64,000 nucleotides of DNA from Leptospiraceae bacterium. GTDB taxonomy: Bacteria > Spirochaetota > Leptospiria > Leptospirales > Leptospiraceae. Each line of letters begins with the position of its first letter. The first letter of the stretch is position 1. Of the stretch, positions 52,286 through 62,585 are shown one piece after another. The stretch covers positions 372,001 through 436,000 of the forward strand of contig JACKPA010000001.1 in NCBI GenBank assembly GCA_024233865.1, written 5' to 3'. Below the pieces are notes generated by a model that worked only from the letters and a program-made list of their open reading frames with translations, was not told where the DNA came from and did not search any database. Both the position numbers and the translations under genes were made by a program.

Positions 52286-53532
52286 TAAAAGAAAATTTTG
52301 ACAAACCTTTTAGTTTTTATCAGAGTGTGATCCTTTCCATACTAAAAAATATGGAACAAGGACAACTCACAGTTGAGTTTGAAGACGGTAGTTCTCTCAA
52401 AATCGGCAATGCAAAAGGACAAAAGGCATTCATAAAACTTAATAATAGTAAAAACTTTTTTAAAAAATTGTTTTATTATGGTGACATAGGCTTTGGTGAG
52501 TCTTATGTGGAGGGTGATTGGGAAACAAACAGTATTTCCAACATTATTCGTTGGATACTTCTCAATTTGGAAGGTGCATCATCTGTATCTGGAAGTAAAA
52601 AAAAGGGTTGGATTAATTTTCTTGGTATTGTTAATAAGTTCCAACATTTTATGAACCAAAATAATGTCAATGGATCTCGCCAAAATATTTCCTATCACTA
52701 TGACCTAAGCAATGAATTTTTCCAATTATTTTTAGATGATACGGTAAGTTATTCCTCAGGTATTTTTGAAAGTAAGGACGCAACTTTAAAAGATGCTCAA
52801 ATTGCAAAATATGAAAGACTTTGTAATCAATTGGAGTTAAAGCCAAACGACCATGTTTTGGAAGTTGGTTGCGGATGGGGAGGTTTTTTAGAATACGCTG
52901 CTTCAAAATACCACTGCAAGATTACGGGAATCACTATATCGAAGGAACAGTATGAATTTACGACAAAAAGAATTCGAAATACAAACTTAGATCATCTGGT
53001 AGATGTTCAACTGATTGACTATCGATACGCTTCCGGTAAGTATAATAAAATTGTTTCCATTGAAATGCTGGAAGCAGTAGGAGATAAATACCTAAAAACG
53101 TACTTTCAAAAATGTAGTGAACTTCTAGATCAAGACGGTATATTTGCCATAGAGGTAATCACTTCTCCGGATTCCCGCTATAAAGAGTTTAAAAAAGGTG
53201 TTGATTGGATTCAAAAGCATATCTTTCCAGGTTCACTTTTGCCTTCTATTGGAGCTATTCAAAATGCGATCAGCCAGGTATCGGATATGCAAATTTACAA
53301 TTTGTACGATATAGGTATCCATTATGCAAAAACTCTCAATCTTTGGTTTCACAACTTCAATTCCAATTTTGAAAGGGTTCAAAAACTTGGTTTTGATGAA
53401 GCTTTTAAGCGAAAGTGGAATTATTATTTGCAATATTGTGAAGCAGCGTTTTACATGAGGAATATCAGTGTTTTACAAATAACTTTTGTTAGACCAAACA
53501 ATACGTCACTTTTTAAAGAGTTTCATTTTTAA
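52273..53532 (+). CDS. cfa: Cyclopropane-fatty-acyl-phospholipid synthase-like enzyme 2
   Basis: ATG 52273 overlaps the previous gene by 13 bases and has AAGGAG upstream. 419 residues, close to full-length CFA synthase. The N-terminal region GDIGFGESYVEGDWETNSI leads to the catalytic-domain start NISYHYDLSNEFFQLFLDDT and SYSSGIF. The SAM motif HVLEVGCGWGGFLEYAASKY and the IVSIEMLEAVGDKYLKTYF block follow. It transfers a methyl(ene) group to unsaturated phospholipid acyl chains. The symbol reflects the family; the exact product could be a methylated rather than cyclopropane lipid. Confidence 0.85.
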   Translation: MEAIVKENFDKPFSFYQSVILSILKNMEQGQLTVEFEDGSSLKIGNAKGQKAFIKLNNSKNFFKKLFYYGDIGFGESYVEGDWETNSISNIIRWILLNLEGASSVSGSKKKGWINFLGIVNKFQHFMNQNNVNGSRQNISYHYDLSNEFFQLFLDDTVSYSSGIFESKDATLKDAQIAKYERLCNQLELKPNDHVLEVGCGWGGFLEYAASKYHCKITGITISKEQYEFTTKRIRNTNLDHLVDVQLIDYRYASGKYNKIVSIEMLEAVGDKYLKTYFQKCSELLDQDGIFAIEVITSPDSRYKEFKKGVDWIQKHIFPGSLLPSIGAIQNAISQVSDMQIYNLYDIGIHYAKTLNLWFHNFNSNFERVQKLGFDEAFKRKWNYYLQYCEAAFYMRNISVLQITFVRPNNTSLFKEFHF

Positions 53533-53541
53533 AGAGTATGT

Positions 53542-53566
53542 GTGCAAAAATGCACTATTTTATTTT
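53542..53566 (+). terminator. Possible terminator of lipid operon
   Basis: GTGCA, loop AAAA, TGCAC, then TATTTTATTTTA, starting ten bases after the last gene. The stem is only 5 bp, so this is tentative. Confidence 0.4.
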
Positions 53567-53624
53567 AAAATGTAATTTTAATTTCATTAATTGTGTCTTT
53601 TATTATATAAAAAGTAATCTTTCG

Positions 53625-53670
53625 CTCAGCGATCATCGTCTAGTGAGCGTAGCCGAACCACCAAGCTTAA
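53625..53670. repeat. Interspersed repeat, GTGAGCGTAGCCGAACCA type
   Basis: TAGTGAGCGTAGCCGAACCA at about 53640-53660 recurs as GGTGAGCGTAGCCGAACCAA in the RHS gene near 12485-12505. It stands in the intergenic stretch 53533-53792, which holds no gene. Confidence 0.55.
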
Positions 53671-53792
53671 AACCACACTTTTCTAAATAATAATTTTTAA
53701 GTTGATAAGTAAAAAGACTTAATAGATTTAATATATATGAGCTTTTTCATTTTACGAATTGGGTTTTTGTCTTTGTTGGGAGTATTTTCTTT

Positions 53793-56700
53793 ATGAAAAA
53801 CATATTGGTAATAGAAGATGATATCGCTACCGGTATGTATATAAAGGCTATTTTAGAGCACTTGGGCTATTCAGTTGCTTCTGTTCTTGAATCAGGGGAA
53901 GATGCAATTGACTATGTTAGTAAAAGCAGACCTGATTTAATACTCAGTGATATTGTATTGAAGGGTGAAATGGATGGTGTCCAAGTTGCCCAAATAATTC
54001 GTTCACAATATAATATTCCGGTAATATTTCTGACCGCCATGTCAGAAGATGACATTATCAGCCAAGCAATTCAAACAGAACCTTTTGGTTATATTTTAAA
54101 GCCTGTTGAAAAAAGGGAATTGCTTATTACAATCGAAATGGCTTTTTACAGACATAACCTTGAAAAAAAGCTGATCGAAAGTGAAGATCGATATGTTACC
54201 ACACTAAAAAGTATTTCGGACGGAGTAATTGTTACGGATATTCATTGTATCGTAACATTTATTAATAAAAATGCAGAAGAATTGATTGGATGGACAAACA
54301 ATACGGCAATAGGCAAAGTTATATGGGATGTTTTAAAGATAAAATATAAAGACAAAACAACTAAAGAAGTGATTTATCCGATTTTTGAATCTAAAAAATA
54401 TATTTTCGAGCAAGATATTATTGTAAAAAGCAAATCAAACCACTTAAACTACATAGACATATCGATCAGTCCGATACGAAACAAGGATAACACCTTAAAA
54501 GGGATTGTTATCCTCATTAAAAATATAAATGAAAGAATTCATAAATTCAAAAAAGCACTGGAAAAAGAAAAAATACTAGAAAAAATAATATCCGAAGCCC
54601 CCATAGGAATTTATATCACTGATAAAGAGGGTTTATTTAAGTTTTCAGAAGGAGAACTATTCAAACAAGAAAACGTACTGAAAGACAAAAGTTCTATTTA
54701 TAAGACTTTCAAAGATAGTCCGGAATTACTAGACAATGTAAAAGAATCTTTTTCTGGAAAAACAGTCAGCAATATTGTTACTCATAATAACAAAATATAT
54801 AGCTCTTGGACAAGCCCTCTCATTGAACAAGAAAATACTATCGACAAGATTTTAGGGATTTTAATTCAAACCAACGAAATCGAAAGCAAAAAAAGGCTAT
54901 ACAAGCAAATATCAAAACTAAGAACAACCTTAGATAATGTTTCGCAAGGAATTGCATTTATCAAAGGTCAAAATGTAAGCAAAATAAATAAAAAGTTAAA
55001 AGAAATCTTGTTTTATTCCAATCAAGACCTTAAAAATGTCACTATAGAAGACGTATTCCCTTCTATATTAGATTATCAGCAAATACAGGAAAAGGTTAAA
55101 ACTTCTTTTTTAAGCAAAGGGACATTTCATAGTAAACTAAAACTCAAAAGAAAAGACGGAGTTTATGTATGGTGCGAATTAACGGGAATATCAATGGATT
55201 ACACAAATCCATTTTATAATACAATTTGGATTATTGAAGACGTACATGAAAAAAATCAGATAGAAGATGAATTAAAGAATATTGAAAGAAGACTCAGTTT
55301 AGTAGTATCCAATGCTCCTATAATTTTATGTTCCATTGATCCCAAAGGATTTCTTACCTATGGCGTTGGAAAGGGATTTGAAGGTTTAAAAATAAAGACG
55401 GAAAAATTACCAGGAAAATCTATTTTTGATATAGTTGGCGGCAATGTCAAAAATCAGGAAATTATACGTAGAGCTTTGACGGGTGAAGTTTTAAAGTCTT
55501 TGATTGATTTTGATGGTAAATTCTTTGAAACTTGGTTTACTCCACAAAAAAATCAAGATGGTGAAATTATAAATGTCATAGCCGTAGGAGTAGATAATAC
55601 AGAGCAGAAGCGGTATGAAAAGGAACTTTTAGAAAGTTTAAAAGAATTGCAATTCCAAAAATTTGCCTTAGATCAACATTCCATCGTTGCCATAACCGGA
55701 AGAGATGGAAAGATCACCTATATCAATGAAAAATTCATGGAAATCAGCAAATATTCAAAAGAGGAATTGATTGGAAATGATCATCGAATTATTAACTCAG
55801 GTTATCATTCCAAAGATTTTTTTAAAAATATGTGGGATACTATTTTATCAGGAAAGATATGGAAAGGAGAGGTCAAGAATAAAACCAAAGATAATCAGTA
55901 TTATTGGGTAGAAACGACTATTATTCCCTATACCGATTCAGGCGGGAAAGTAACAAACTTTGTGTCCATTCGAACTGATATAACGGAAAGGAAAAATAAT
56001 GAAGCTCATTTAAAAGAAAGTGAAGAAAGATTTTCTTTAGCCGTAAGAGGGGCAAGTGACGGAATCTGGGACTGGAACATAAAAACAGACGAGCTATACC
56101 TGTCTCCTAGATACTCGGAAATTTTAGGGTACGAACCTGATGAAATAGGAAAAAATTTAGAAGATTTATTTAAGCTTGTCCACCCTGAAGATTTGACTCA
56201 ACTCAGAAATGAACTCCAATACCACCTCAAAAAAATGGTTGATCATTTTGAATTCGAACACCGTATCAGGCATAAAAACGGAACTTACCACTGGGTATTA
56301 AACAGAGGAATAGCCGTATTTGATGCAGAGAATAATCCGGTGCGTATGGTTGGTTCTCAATCGGATATAACAAATAGAAAGTACGCAGAAGAAAGCTTAT
56401 TCAAACAGGCTTTTCATGACCATCTAACGGGTTTGCCAAATAGAGTTTTGTTTATGAACTATATCCAAAGAGCTATTTACACTATGCACCAAAAGGATAA
56501 TTATAAATTTGCGGTTATCTATTTAGAATTAGACCGATACAAAATTGTTACGGATAGTTTGGGGCATTTTACAGGGGATCGACTACTGATAAACGCTTCC
56601 AAACGACTAAAAAATTGCCTGAACCCAAACGATTACCTGGCCAGATTGGATGGAGAAGACTTTGCCATTTTACTAGATGACATTCAATCCGTAGAAAATG

Positions 56701-57728
56701 CTATCGACGTAGTAAACAGGATAAAAAATGAATTAATCGTTCCCTTCGTTATCAAAGATCAAGATGTTTTTACGGGCGCAGTTTTTGGAATAGTTATGAG
56801 TTCACCCGAAAATGAAATCCCGGAAAACCTAATTCGAGATGCAGATACTTCCATGTTCATGGCAAAAACACAAAGTAAAAACTTTGTAGTGTTTGATAGA
56901 GAAATGCACAAAACTCTATCCATCAAGCTTAAAATGGAAACAGACTTACGAAAGGCCTTGGAGAGAAAGGAATTAACGGTTCACTACCAGCCAATTATTG
57001 ATATTCAAAAAAATGTTTTGTCCGGATATGAAGCTCTTGCAAGGTGGAAACATCCCGAAGAGGGAATGATAAGTCCGGTTCACTTTATTCCAATTGCTGA
57101 AGAAACGGGTTTAATCGTTTCTCTTGGTGATTTTGTATTAGAAACATCCATTATGCAAATCAAAGAATGGGAGCAAAAATACCATGCAAATATATTTATG
57201 AGTGTGAACGTATCAGTAAAACAATTGATACTGCCGGATTTTTTATCAAAAATACAAAAGCTTATTTCTAAATACGACATTGTTCCCGGTCAATTAAAAC
57301 TAGAAATTACCGAAAGTGCCGTTTTAGAGAGAGACATCGACTTAACCGATGTGCTAACCAAACTAAAAGATATGAATATATATCTTTTGATCGATGACTT
57401 TGGAACAGGCTACTCTTCTTTGAGTAGACTTCATAGTCTTCCTTTTGATATAATTAAAATAGATCACTCTTTTGTTCGAGAAATGACTACCAATAATAAC
57501 AACTTCAACGTCATACGCACTATTAATTCTTTAGCTAAAAATTTAAATATGGATGTTACGGCAGAAGGAATTGAGACCAAAGAGCAATTAGAAAAAATCA
57601 AAAATTTAGGCTGTCATTACGGACAAGGATTCTATTTTTCCAGACCTTTGGATGCCATTCAATCAGAAAGGTATTTGGTAAATAACATAGAGATAGGTCT
57701 GAGACCTGCCTCTACAGATTTGCTATAG
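53793..57728 (+). CDS. Receiver-multi-PAS-GGDEF-EAL signalling protein
   Basis: 1311 residues, cytoplasmic. A receiver domain (VIEDDIATGMYI, phosphoacceptor in DLILSDIVLKGEMDG) is followed by about six PAS units, the last two being the best (QHSIVAITGRDGKITYINEK; RGASDGIWDWNIKTDELYLS). The GGDEF domain has DGEDF in place of GGDEF, so cyclase activity is doubtful. The EAL domain is intact (YEALARWKHPEEGMISP, DDFGTGYSSLSRL), suggesting a cyclic di-GMP phosphodiesterase regulated by phosphorylation and PAS ligands. GGGAG lies before ATG 53793. Its end overlaps the converging gene by 17 bases. Confidence 0.9.
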   Translation: MKNILVIEDDIATGMYIKAILEHLGYSVASVLESGEDAIDYVSKSRPDLILSDIVLKGEMDGVQVAQIIRSQYNIPVIFLTAMSEDDIISQAIQTEPFGYILKPVEKRELLITIEMAFYRHNLEKKLIESEDRYVTTLKSISDGVIVTDIHCIVTFINKNAEELIGWTNNTAIGKVIWDVLKIKYKDKTTKEVIYPIFESKKYIFEQDIIVKSKSNHLNYIDISISPIRNKDNTLKGIVILIKNINERIHKFKKALEKEKILEKIISEAPIGIYITDKEGLFKFSEGELFKQENVLKDKSSIYKTFKDSPELLDNVKESFSGKTVSNIVTHNNKIYSSWTSPLIEQENTIDKILGILIQTNEIESKKRLYKQISKLRTTLDNVSQGIAFIKGQNVSKINKKLKEILFYSNQDLKNVTIEDVFPSILDYQQIQEKVKTSFLSKGTFHSKLKLKRKDGVYVWCELTGISMDYTNPFYNTIWIIEDVHEKNQIEDELKNIERRLSLVVSNAPIILCSIDPKGFLTYGVGKGFEGLKIKTEKLPGKSIFDIVGGNVKNQEIIRRALTGEVLKSLIDFDGKFFETWFTPQKNQDGEIINVIAVGVDNTEQKRYEKELLESLKELQFQKFALDQHSIVAITGRDGKITYINEKFMEISKYSKEELIGNDHRIINSGYHSKDFFKNMWDTILSGKIWKGEVKNKTKDNQYYWVETTIIPYTDSGGKVTNFVSIRTDITERKNNEAHLKESEERFSLAVRGASDGIWDWNIKTDELYLSPRYSEILGYEPDEIGKNLEDLFKLVHPEDLTQLRNELQYHLKKMVDHFEFEHRIRHKNGTYHWVLNRGIAVFDAENNPVRMVGSQSDITNRKYAEESLFKQAFHDHLTGLPNRVLFMNYIQRAIYTMHQKDNYKFAVIYLELDRYKIVTDSLGHFTGDRLLINASKRLKNCLNPNDYLARLDGEDFAILLDDIQSVENAIDVVNRIKNELIVPFVIKDQDVFTGAVFGIVMSSPENEIPENLIRDADTSMFMAKTQSKNFVVFDREMHKTLSIKLKMETDLRKALERKELTVHYQPIIDIQKNVLSGYEALARWKHPEEGMISPVHFIPIAEETGLIVSLGDFVLETSIMQIKEWEQKYHANIFMSVNVSVKQLILPDFLSKIQKLISKYDIVPGQLKLEITESAVLERDIDLTDVLTKLKDMNIYLLIDDFGTGYSSLSRLHSLPFDIIKIDHSFVREMTTNNNNFNVIRTINSLAKNLNMDVTAEGIETKEQLEKIKNLGCHYGQGFYFSRPLDAIQSERYLVNNIEIGLRPASTDLL

Positions 57729-58827
57729 GCATTTTTAATTCTATTTTTGTACCTTGCCCCATAATGCTACTTATCACCAAAGAACCACTGTACATTTCCA
57801 AAATCCCTTTAGCAATGGCAATTCCTATTCCCATTCCCTGCTGTTCATATTTATCCCTTTCAAATTGAAAAAAAGAACTGTAACGTTCTACATCCTCATT
57901 TTTTATACCTCTTCCATGATCTTCAATATAAATTGTATAGTATTTTTTCTTTTTAGATTTTGGCAATCGACCTTGGATCGTAATACTGGTATTGGTAGCA
58001 GATTTTGAAAACTTAAACGCATTATCTACTAACTCATTTACTACTCTTTGCATGTAACTTTCTGGAATACTAATTAAAGAACCTTCACAATCAAACTTTA
58101 AATCTGTTTCTCTATGATGGTTAGCTGCTATTTTTTCCGAAAAATTTTGAATACTATGAATAGAAATCCATCCGTCTTGTTTGAAGGTTTGATAATAATC
58201 TTTGTTGAATTTTGCAATTTCCAAACGGGAAAAAAATATATATCTATCTATTAGATTGTTAAGGCGATAGGCAGAACTTTCTACGGAAGATAAACCGTCC
58301 TCGATCTCTTTAGTAAGGGATTTTTTTTCCGTAAATCTAAGCATTTGAACTGTACCCAAAATAACCGTAAGAGGAGTGAAAAATTCATGCGGAAGGGACA
58401 AAACAAGGCTCTCTTTTAATTTTTTCATACCTTCAAGAGCTAGTTTACTTTGTTCTATTCTTATCCGAATAACATCCAGCAATTCTTTGGGATTAAAAGG
58501 TTTGCAAAGATAATCGCTAGCTCCTAAACCCATCCCCATTCTTATATCTGAGTTATCTACTTTAGCAGTTAAAAAAATGAAAGGTATGGTTGCGGTTCGA
58601 AAATCAGCTCGTAAAGTCTTATAAACTTCATAACCATCCATCACAGGCATCATTATGTCAGAAATAATTAAGTGTGGATATTCTTCATTTGCTTTTTCAA
58701 CTCCTTCCATACCATCTTTAGCAGCAACAACAAGGTATCCTTTTAACTCTAAAAAATCAACTAAAGAATCTCTAATCTTTTCATCATCCTCAATCACCAA
58801 TATTTTTTCATCCGATTGCTTATTCAT
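57712..58827 (-). CDS. Receiver-histidine kinase hybrid
   Basis: 371 residues. The N-terminal receiver has KILVIEDDEKIRDSL, the phospho-Asp in LIISDIMMPVMDG and the KPFNPKEL end. A kinase follows with H-box SLPHEFFTPLTVILG and an HATPase with NELVDNAFKFSK, DHGRGI and a GMGIGIAIAKGI loop. A receiver ahead of a kinase without membrane segments is a relay form. It starts eight bases after the stop of the upstream kinase on the same strand, and the two probably act together. Confidence 0.9.
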   Translation of the reverse strand: MNKQSDEKILVIEDDEKIRDSLVDFLELKGYLVVAAKDGMEGVEKANEEYPHLIISDIMMPVMDGYEVYKTLRADFRTATIPFIFLTAKVDNSDIRMGMGLGASDYLCKPFNPKELLDVIRIRIEQSKLALEGMKKLKESLVLSLPHEFFTPLTVILGTVQMLRFTEKKSLTKEIEDGLSSVESSAYRLNNLIDRYIFFSRLEIAKFNKDYYQTFKQDGWISIHSIQNFSEKIAANHHRETDLKFDCEGSLISIPESYMQRVVNELVDNAFKFSKSATNTSITIQGRLPKSKKKKYYTIYIEDHGRGIKNEDVERYSSFFQFERDKYEQQGMGIGIAIAKGILEMYSGSLVISSIMGQGTKIELKMPIANL

Positions 58828-58835
58828 TTATACTC

Positions 58836-60737
58836 CTAAAGTTCTATCTTAATTTTGATAGTAAAAGTTGTTCCTTTGTTTTCCTCACTAACAAAAGATA
58901 AGTTTCCATTCAACGTATTTATCGCATGTTTTGCTATATGTAAACCCAAACCTTGTCCCTGAAAATTTTTGGCATTTTTAGCTCGAAAAAAACTTTCATA
59001 CAATTTATTTTGATCTTCTTTCGGTATACCGATTCCCCAATCTTGGATTTGAAATTCGATCCATTCTTCTATTTGATGCACTCTAAAATTAATTTTTTTA
59101 TTTATTGGAGAATATTTAATTGCATTACTTAGTAAATTTTGTAATACTTTTTTTAATAGTTTGAAATCTAGCAAATAGAATTCATCACCTTTGAGAGAGT
59201 TTTCAAACTCGATAGAATAATCCGGGTTTATATTTTGAATTTGCTCTATAATATAATGACAAAACTCTAACAAATTCATCTTTTCCATTTGTGGTTTTAA
59301 TGCGTTGGCTTCTGCCTTATTTATTATAATAACATTTTCTGTTATCTCTTCCAAATCTTTAACAGAGTCTTCAATGGTTTTAAAATACTTGTTTTTTTTT
59401 GTCAATAAGAAATTATCATTAGCATCCTTCAATATAGAAATCGCCATAACAATAGATGTTAGGGGTGTTCTCATTTCATGAGAAATAACATTTATAATCT
59501 GTGATTTTAATTGACTTAGCTCTTTCTCTTGAATTAAGTTCTTTTTTTGGATTTCTTCGATTTGTTTTCTATCAGTAATGTCTATAATGATCATATTTAC
59601 AAATTGATCATTTCTGGAAGAAAGAACAATGTAAGTTAGCCAATTCCGATTTTTAAATTCAAATTCTATTTGTTGCTTTTTTCCCTTAAAAGCTGCTTTA
59701 CAATACGACTCGATTAACTTAGAAATTTCGAGCGGCCATATCTCATAAATTGTTTTACCTATCAAGTATACAGGTTCCATATTTAACAGGTTGTAAGCTG
59801 ACCCTCCGGTAGCGATATACCTAAAGTTTTTATCTAAAAGGACTACTATTCCTTCTGGAAAGTTATCTAATAACCCTCTATAACGCTCTTGGTTTTCAAA
59901 AACTTCCAACTCTCTTTGGGTAAATTTTTCTTTTAATTCGGAAGTTATATCCTGTAGTTTTTCATTTTCTTTTTTCTTTTTTGTAATGTCTCTTACAAAA
60001 CCTTGAAATCTATTCCTATAAACTAAGTTTACATTGATTTCAACTACTACCAAATCTCCTTTTTTGTTCAAAACACTTTGTTCATAAGACAGGTTTTGAC
60101 CAATAAAAAGCCTATCCAATTCCCCCATAATTTCAGAGTGTTCTTTTTGCGGAAATAGAGTATCAAAGCAATTTAATTGCATCAATTCTTCTTTTTCGTA
60201 CCCGAATAGACGACAAAAGCTAGCGTTTACATTTAAATACTTTCCCGAAACATCAGCAATAAATATACCATCTGGAGCTTTATCAAATAATAACTTGTAC
60301 TGTTCTTCTTGTCTTTTAAGAGAATCACTGGTTTTTTTGAGTTTCCTTTTTATAATCAAATTTTGAATAACTTTCTCAATGGACATTTTTAGAGCCATTG
60401 TATCTATTGGCTTTTCTAAAAAATTGGTGGCACCAAGATTCATACATTTGATTACTGTTTGTACATCTCTATATCCTGAAAATATGATGACTGCTGTATC
60501 AATTGATAATTGGTGAACTAGTAGTAGAAGTTGTTCCCCGTTTAGGTCTGGAAGGTTATAATCAGATAGTACAATATCAATTTGTTTGTTATTCAAGCAA
60601 TCAATTAATTGAGAAGCTGAATTGGCAATATCAACATTTTTATAAAATGGTTTAATTTGGTCTGATAAAAAATCCGTAATAGTAGGTTCAGTGTCCACCA
60701 ACAGAATTTTTATGTTTTGCGATTTTTCATTTTCCAT
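58836..60737 (-). CDS. Receiver-PAS-PAS histidine kinase
   Basis: 633 residues. A receiver domain with phospho-Asp in IDIVLSDYNLPDLNG, then two PAS domains (LLFDKAPDGIFIADVSGKYL at about 150; RGLLDNFPEGIVVLLDKNFR at about 285), a coiled linker, H-box NVISHEMRTPLTSIV and an HATPase with NLLSNAIKYSP, DWGIGIP and GQGLGLHIAKH. Soluble. The start lies one base after the lytic transglycosylase stop. It is the middle gene of a three-gene operon. Confidence 0.9.
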   Translation of the reverse strand: MENEKSQNIKILLVDTEPTITDFLSDQIKPFYKNVDIANSASQLIDCLNNKQIDIVLSDYNLPDLNGEQLLLLVHQLSIDTAVIIFSGYRDVQTVIKCMNLGATNFLEKPIDTMALKMSIEKVIQNLIIKRKLKKTSDSLKRQEEQYKLLFDKAPDGIFIADVSGKYLNVNASFCRLFGYEKEELMQLNCFDTLFPQKEHSEIMGELDRLFIGQNLSYEQSVLNKKGDLVVVEINVNLVYRNRFQGFVRDITKKKKENEKLQDITSELKEKFTQRELEVFENQERYRGLLDNFPEGIVVLLDKNFRYIATGGSAYNLLNMEPVYLIGKTIYEIWPLEISKLIESYCKAAFKGKKQQIEFEFKNRNWLTYIVLSSRNDQFVNMIIIDITDRKQIEEIQKKNLIQEKELSQLKSQIINVISHEMRTPLTSIVMAISILKDANDNFLLTKKNKYFKTIEDSVKDLEEITENVIIINKAEANALKPQMEKMNLLEFCHYIIEQIQNINPDYSIEFENSLKGDEFYLLDFKLLKKVLQNLLSNAIKYSPINKKINFRVHQIEEWIEFQIQDWGIGIPKEDQNKLYESFFRAKNAKNFQGQGLGLHIAKHAINTLNGNLSFVSEENKGTTFTIKIKIEL

Positions 60738-60738
60738 A

Positions 60739-61596
60739 CTAATCTTCTGGAATTAAAATTTCATAAACCTTACCTTCTTTAACTTCCAAATTATATTTAC
60801 CACTTTTGATCCAGGGATTATGTAATACGATGTCTTTGTATGTAGTATTATTTTTTAATGAAAAATCGGGTAAGTCTTCTATAGATCGATCTACCTTAAT
60901 TACCCTGTATTTATAAGTCGGATAGCTTGTGCTTCTATCGAACTCATAATTGTAATCAGACGGACTTGTTAAAATTAGTTTAAAGGCGAGTATCCTAAAT
61001 ACATACCGAGCTGTCTCCGAATTCAAATACAACTTATAATAAGAATCTACCTTTTGTTTTGCAATGGCTTCTTGAATTCCCCTGACTCCTCTGTTGTAAG
61101 AAGCAGCAACTAAAGTCCAATTTTTGAATTTTTTATAAGAATCATGTAAATATCTACAAGCAGCCCTAGTAGATTTTTCCAAATCCCTTCTCTCGTCTAC
61201 CGTATCACTTACTTCCAAACCATAATCACCGGCTGTTTTTTGTAAAAATTGCCATAAACCAACAGCTCCAGCATGAGAAGCAGCTTTGTCTTTCAAGCTA
61301 CTTTCAGCAACGGCTAGGTAAAAAAAATCTTCTGGAATGTTATTTTCCTTTAGTATTTTTACAATTTTTTCTTTGTAGCGATTCATTTTTTTTAAAATTA
61401 ATAGAGTAGATGAATGATAGTTTTGGTTTACAATTAATTCTTTATCCAATTGCTCCCAAACATCTTGATTTTCTAGTGGAACTTTCTCCCCTGCAAAACT
61501 AAGCCTACTTGGAATTTTAGGAGACTTTATTTTGTGTTGTGCACTGCAACAAGGCGAGTAAATCACGATAAGCATAAAAACAATTAGTTTGTTCAT
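60739..61596 (-). CDS. Lytic transglycosylase (SLT domain)
   Basis: 285 residues with a signal peptide (LIVFMLIVIYSPCCSAQ, in which the cysteines may serve as a lipobox). The SLT domain shows the catalytic Glu in LAVAESSLKDKAAS, GAVGLWQFLQKTAGDYGL and AASYNRGVRGI, as in MltD-type enzymes. It cuts peptidoglycan with formation of an anhydro end. It stands at the head of an operon with two kinases, so wall turnover may be linked to signalling, or it may open the wall for flagella, since the FlgJ here has no hydrolase domain. Confidence 0.87.
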   Translation of the reverse strand: MNKLIVFMLIVIYSPCCSAQHKIKSPKIPSRLSFAGEKVPLENQDVWEQLDKELIVNQNYHSSTLLILKKMNRYKEKIVKILKENNIPEDFFYLAVAESSLKDKAASHAGAVGLWQFLQKTAGDYGLEVSDTVDERRDLEKSTRAACRYLHDSYKKFKNWTLVAASYNRGVRGIQEAIAKQKVDSYYKLYLNSETARYVFRILAFKLILTSPSDYNYEFDRSTSYPTYKYRVIKVDRSIEDLPDFSLKNNTTYKDIVLHNPWIKSGKYNLEVKEGKVYEILIPED

Positions 61597-61709
61597 ATAT
61601 TACTTCCTTTATATAAAATCGAATCAAAATCCTATTTCCTCATAAGAAAACAAAAAATCCATTGACCAAGTTTCTTGTATATGAAAGTCATTAATATACA
61701 CTTACATAC

Positions 61710-62585
61710 ATGATACCAGAAGCCATATCAATTACCTTAAATATCGGATGTTTTGCATCTTTAGTTTGGAGTATGTTTACATTCCATAACCCAAGCGTTC
61801 TTACAAAAATAAAAAATCTACTATTATTTCTCTGCTATGGCTTACTATTCTATTTCGCTTTTTTTTCACTCTTTAATTATAATGAAATTAAATTTTTTGA
61901 AATAAAAGAAATTTATTTTAGTCATACATTCATCTATATTTTTATGGGTTGTATTTTATTTATCTTTTTTTTAATAGACAAAAAATATAAAGTTTTTGTT
62001 TCCATAGCCTCTGTTTTTTTAGCTCCTTATATATTTTTTATGTTATTTGGAATTGAAAAATATACATTTTTTAGCTTTAAAATAAATTCTCTCTCCCTCT
62101 TAAAAGCCCAAAATCCTCTTATTTTTATATCCTGTCTTAGTTTATATTTTTTGCGATCATTCAAAATTCAATTGGCTCTGTTTTTTTTAATGTTAATATT
62201 ATTATATTATTCTATCCATACAAGAAAAATTGGAATTACGATTAGGGAAAAAGAAACAGTGTATTCTATGTACATTCCCTGTGAATATTTTTTATATGGC
62301 GACTTCCGGATTTCAGAATTAGAAAAAGGTATGTATTCGGTAAAAACCGATAAATTGGCAGATGAAATGCTCTACAGATTTTCTTTAAAGCCTGCTAGAA
62401 ACGTTAAACAGCCTTACAAACAAACAATTCAATATTTTGTTAGTATTATGTATTTTCCGATTGTTATAGAGAAGCAAGATGAAATAGTTATATATGATTT
62501 GTCCCATTCCTATAATAATAACATCCTAAAGGTAACATACAATTCCAAAATAGATAAAATCTTAATTGAAGGACCTTTGTTTTAA
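61710..62585 (+). CDS. Integral membrane protein with soluble C-terminal domain, unknown
   Basis: 291 residues. About six very hydrophobic, Phe-rich segments fill residues 1-175, followed by a soluble ~115-residue part (TIREKETVYSMYIPCEYFL, YKQTIQYFVSIMYFPIVIEK). I do not recognise the family. The first segments loosely resemble a histidine-kinase 7TM sensor, but no kinase domain follows. Its stop is immediately next to tRNA-Met on the other strand. Confidence 0.6.
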   Translation: MIPEAISITLNIGCFASLVWSMFTFHNPSVLTKIKNLLLFLCYGLLFYFAFFSLFNYNEIKFFEIKEIYFSHTFIYIFMGCILFIFFLIDKKYKVFVSIASVFLAPYIFFMLFGIEKYTFFSFKINSLSLLKAQNPLIFISCLSLYFLRSFKIQLALFFLMLILLYYSIHTRKIGITIREKETVYSMYIPCEYFLYGDFRISELEKGMYSVKTDKLADEMLYRFSLKPARNVKQPYKQTIQYFVSIMYFPIVIEKQDEIVIYDLSHSYNNNILKVTYNSKIDKILIEGPLF

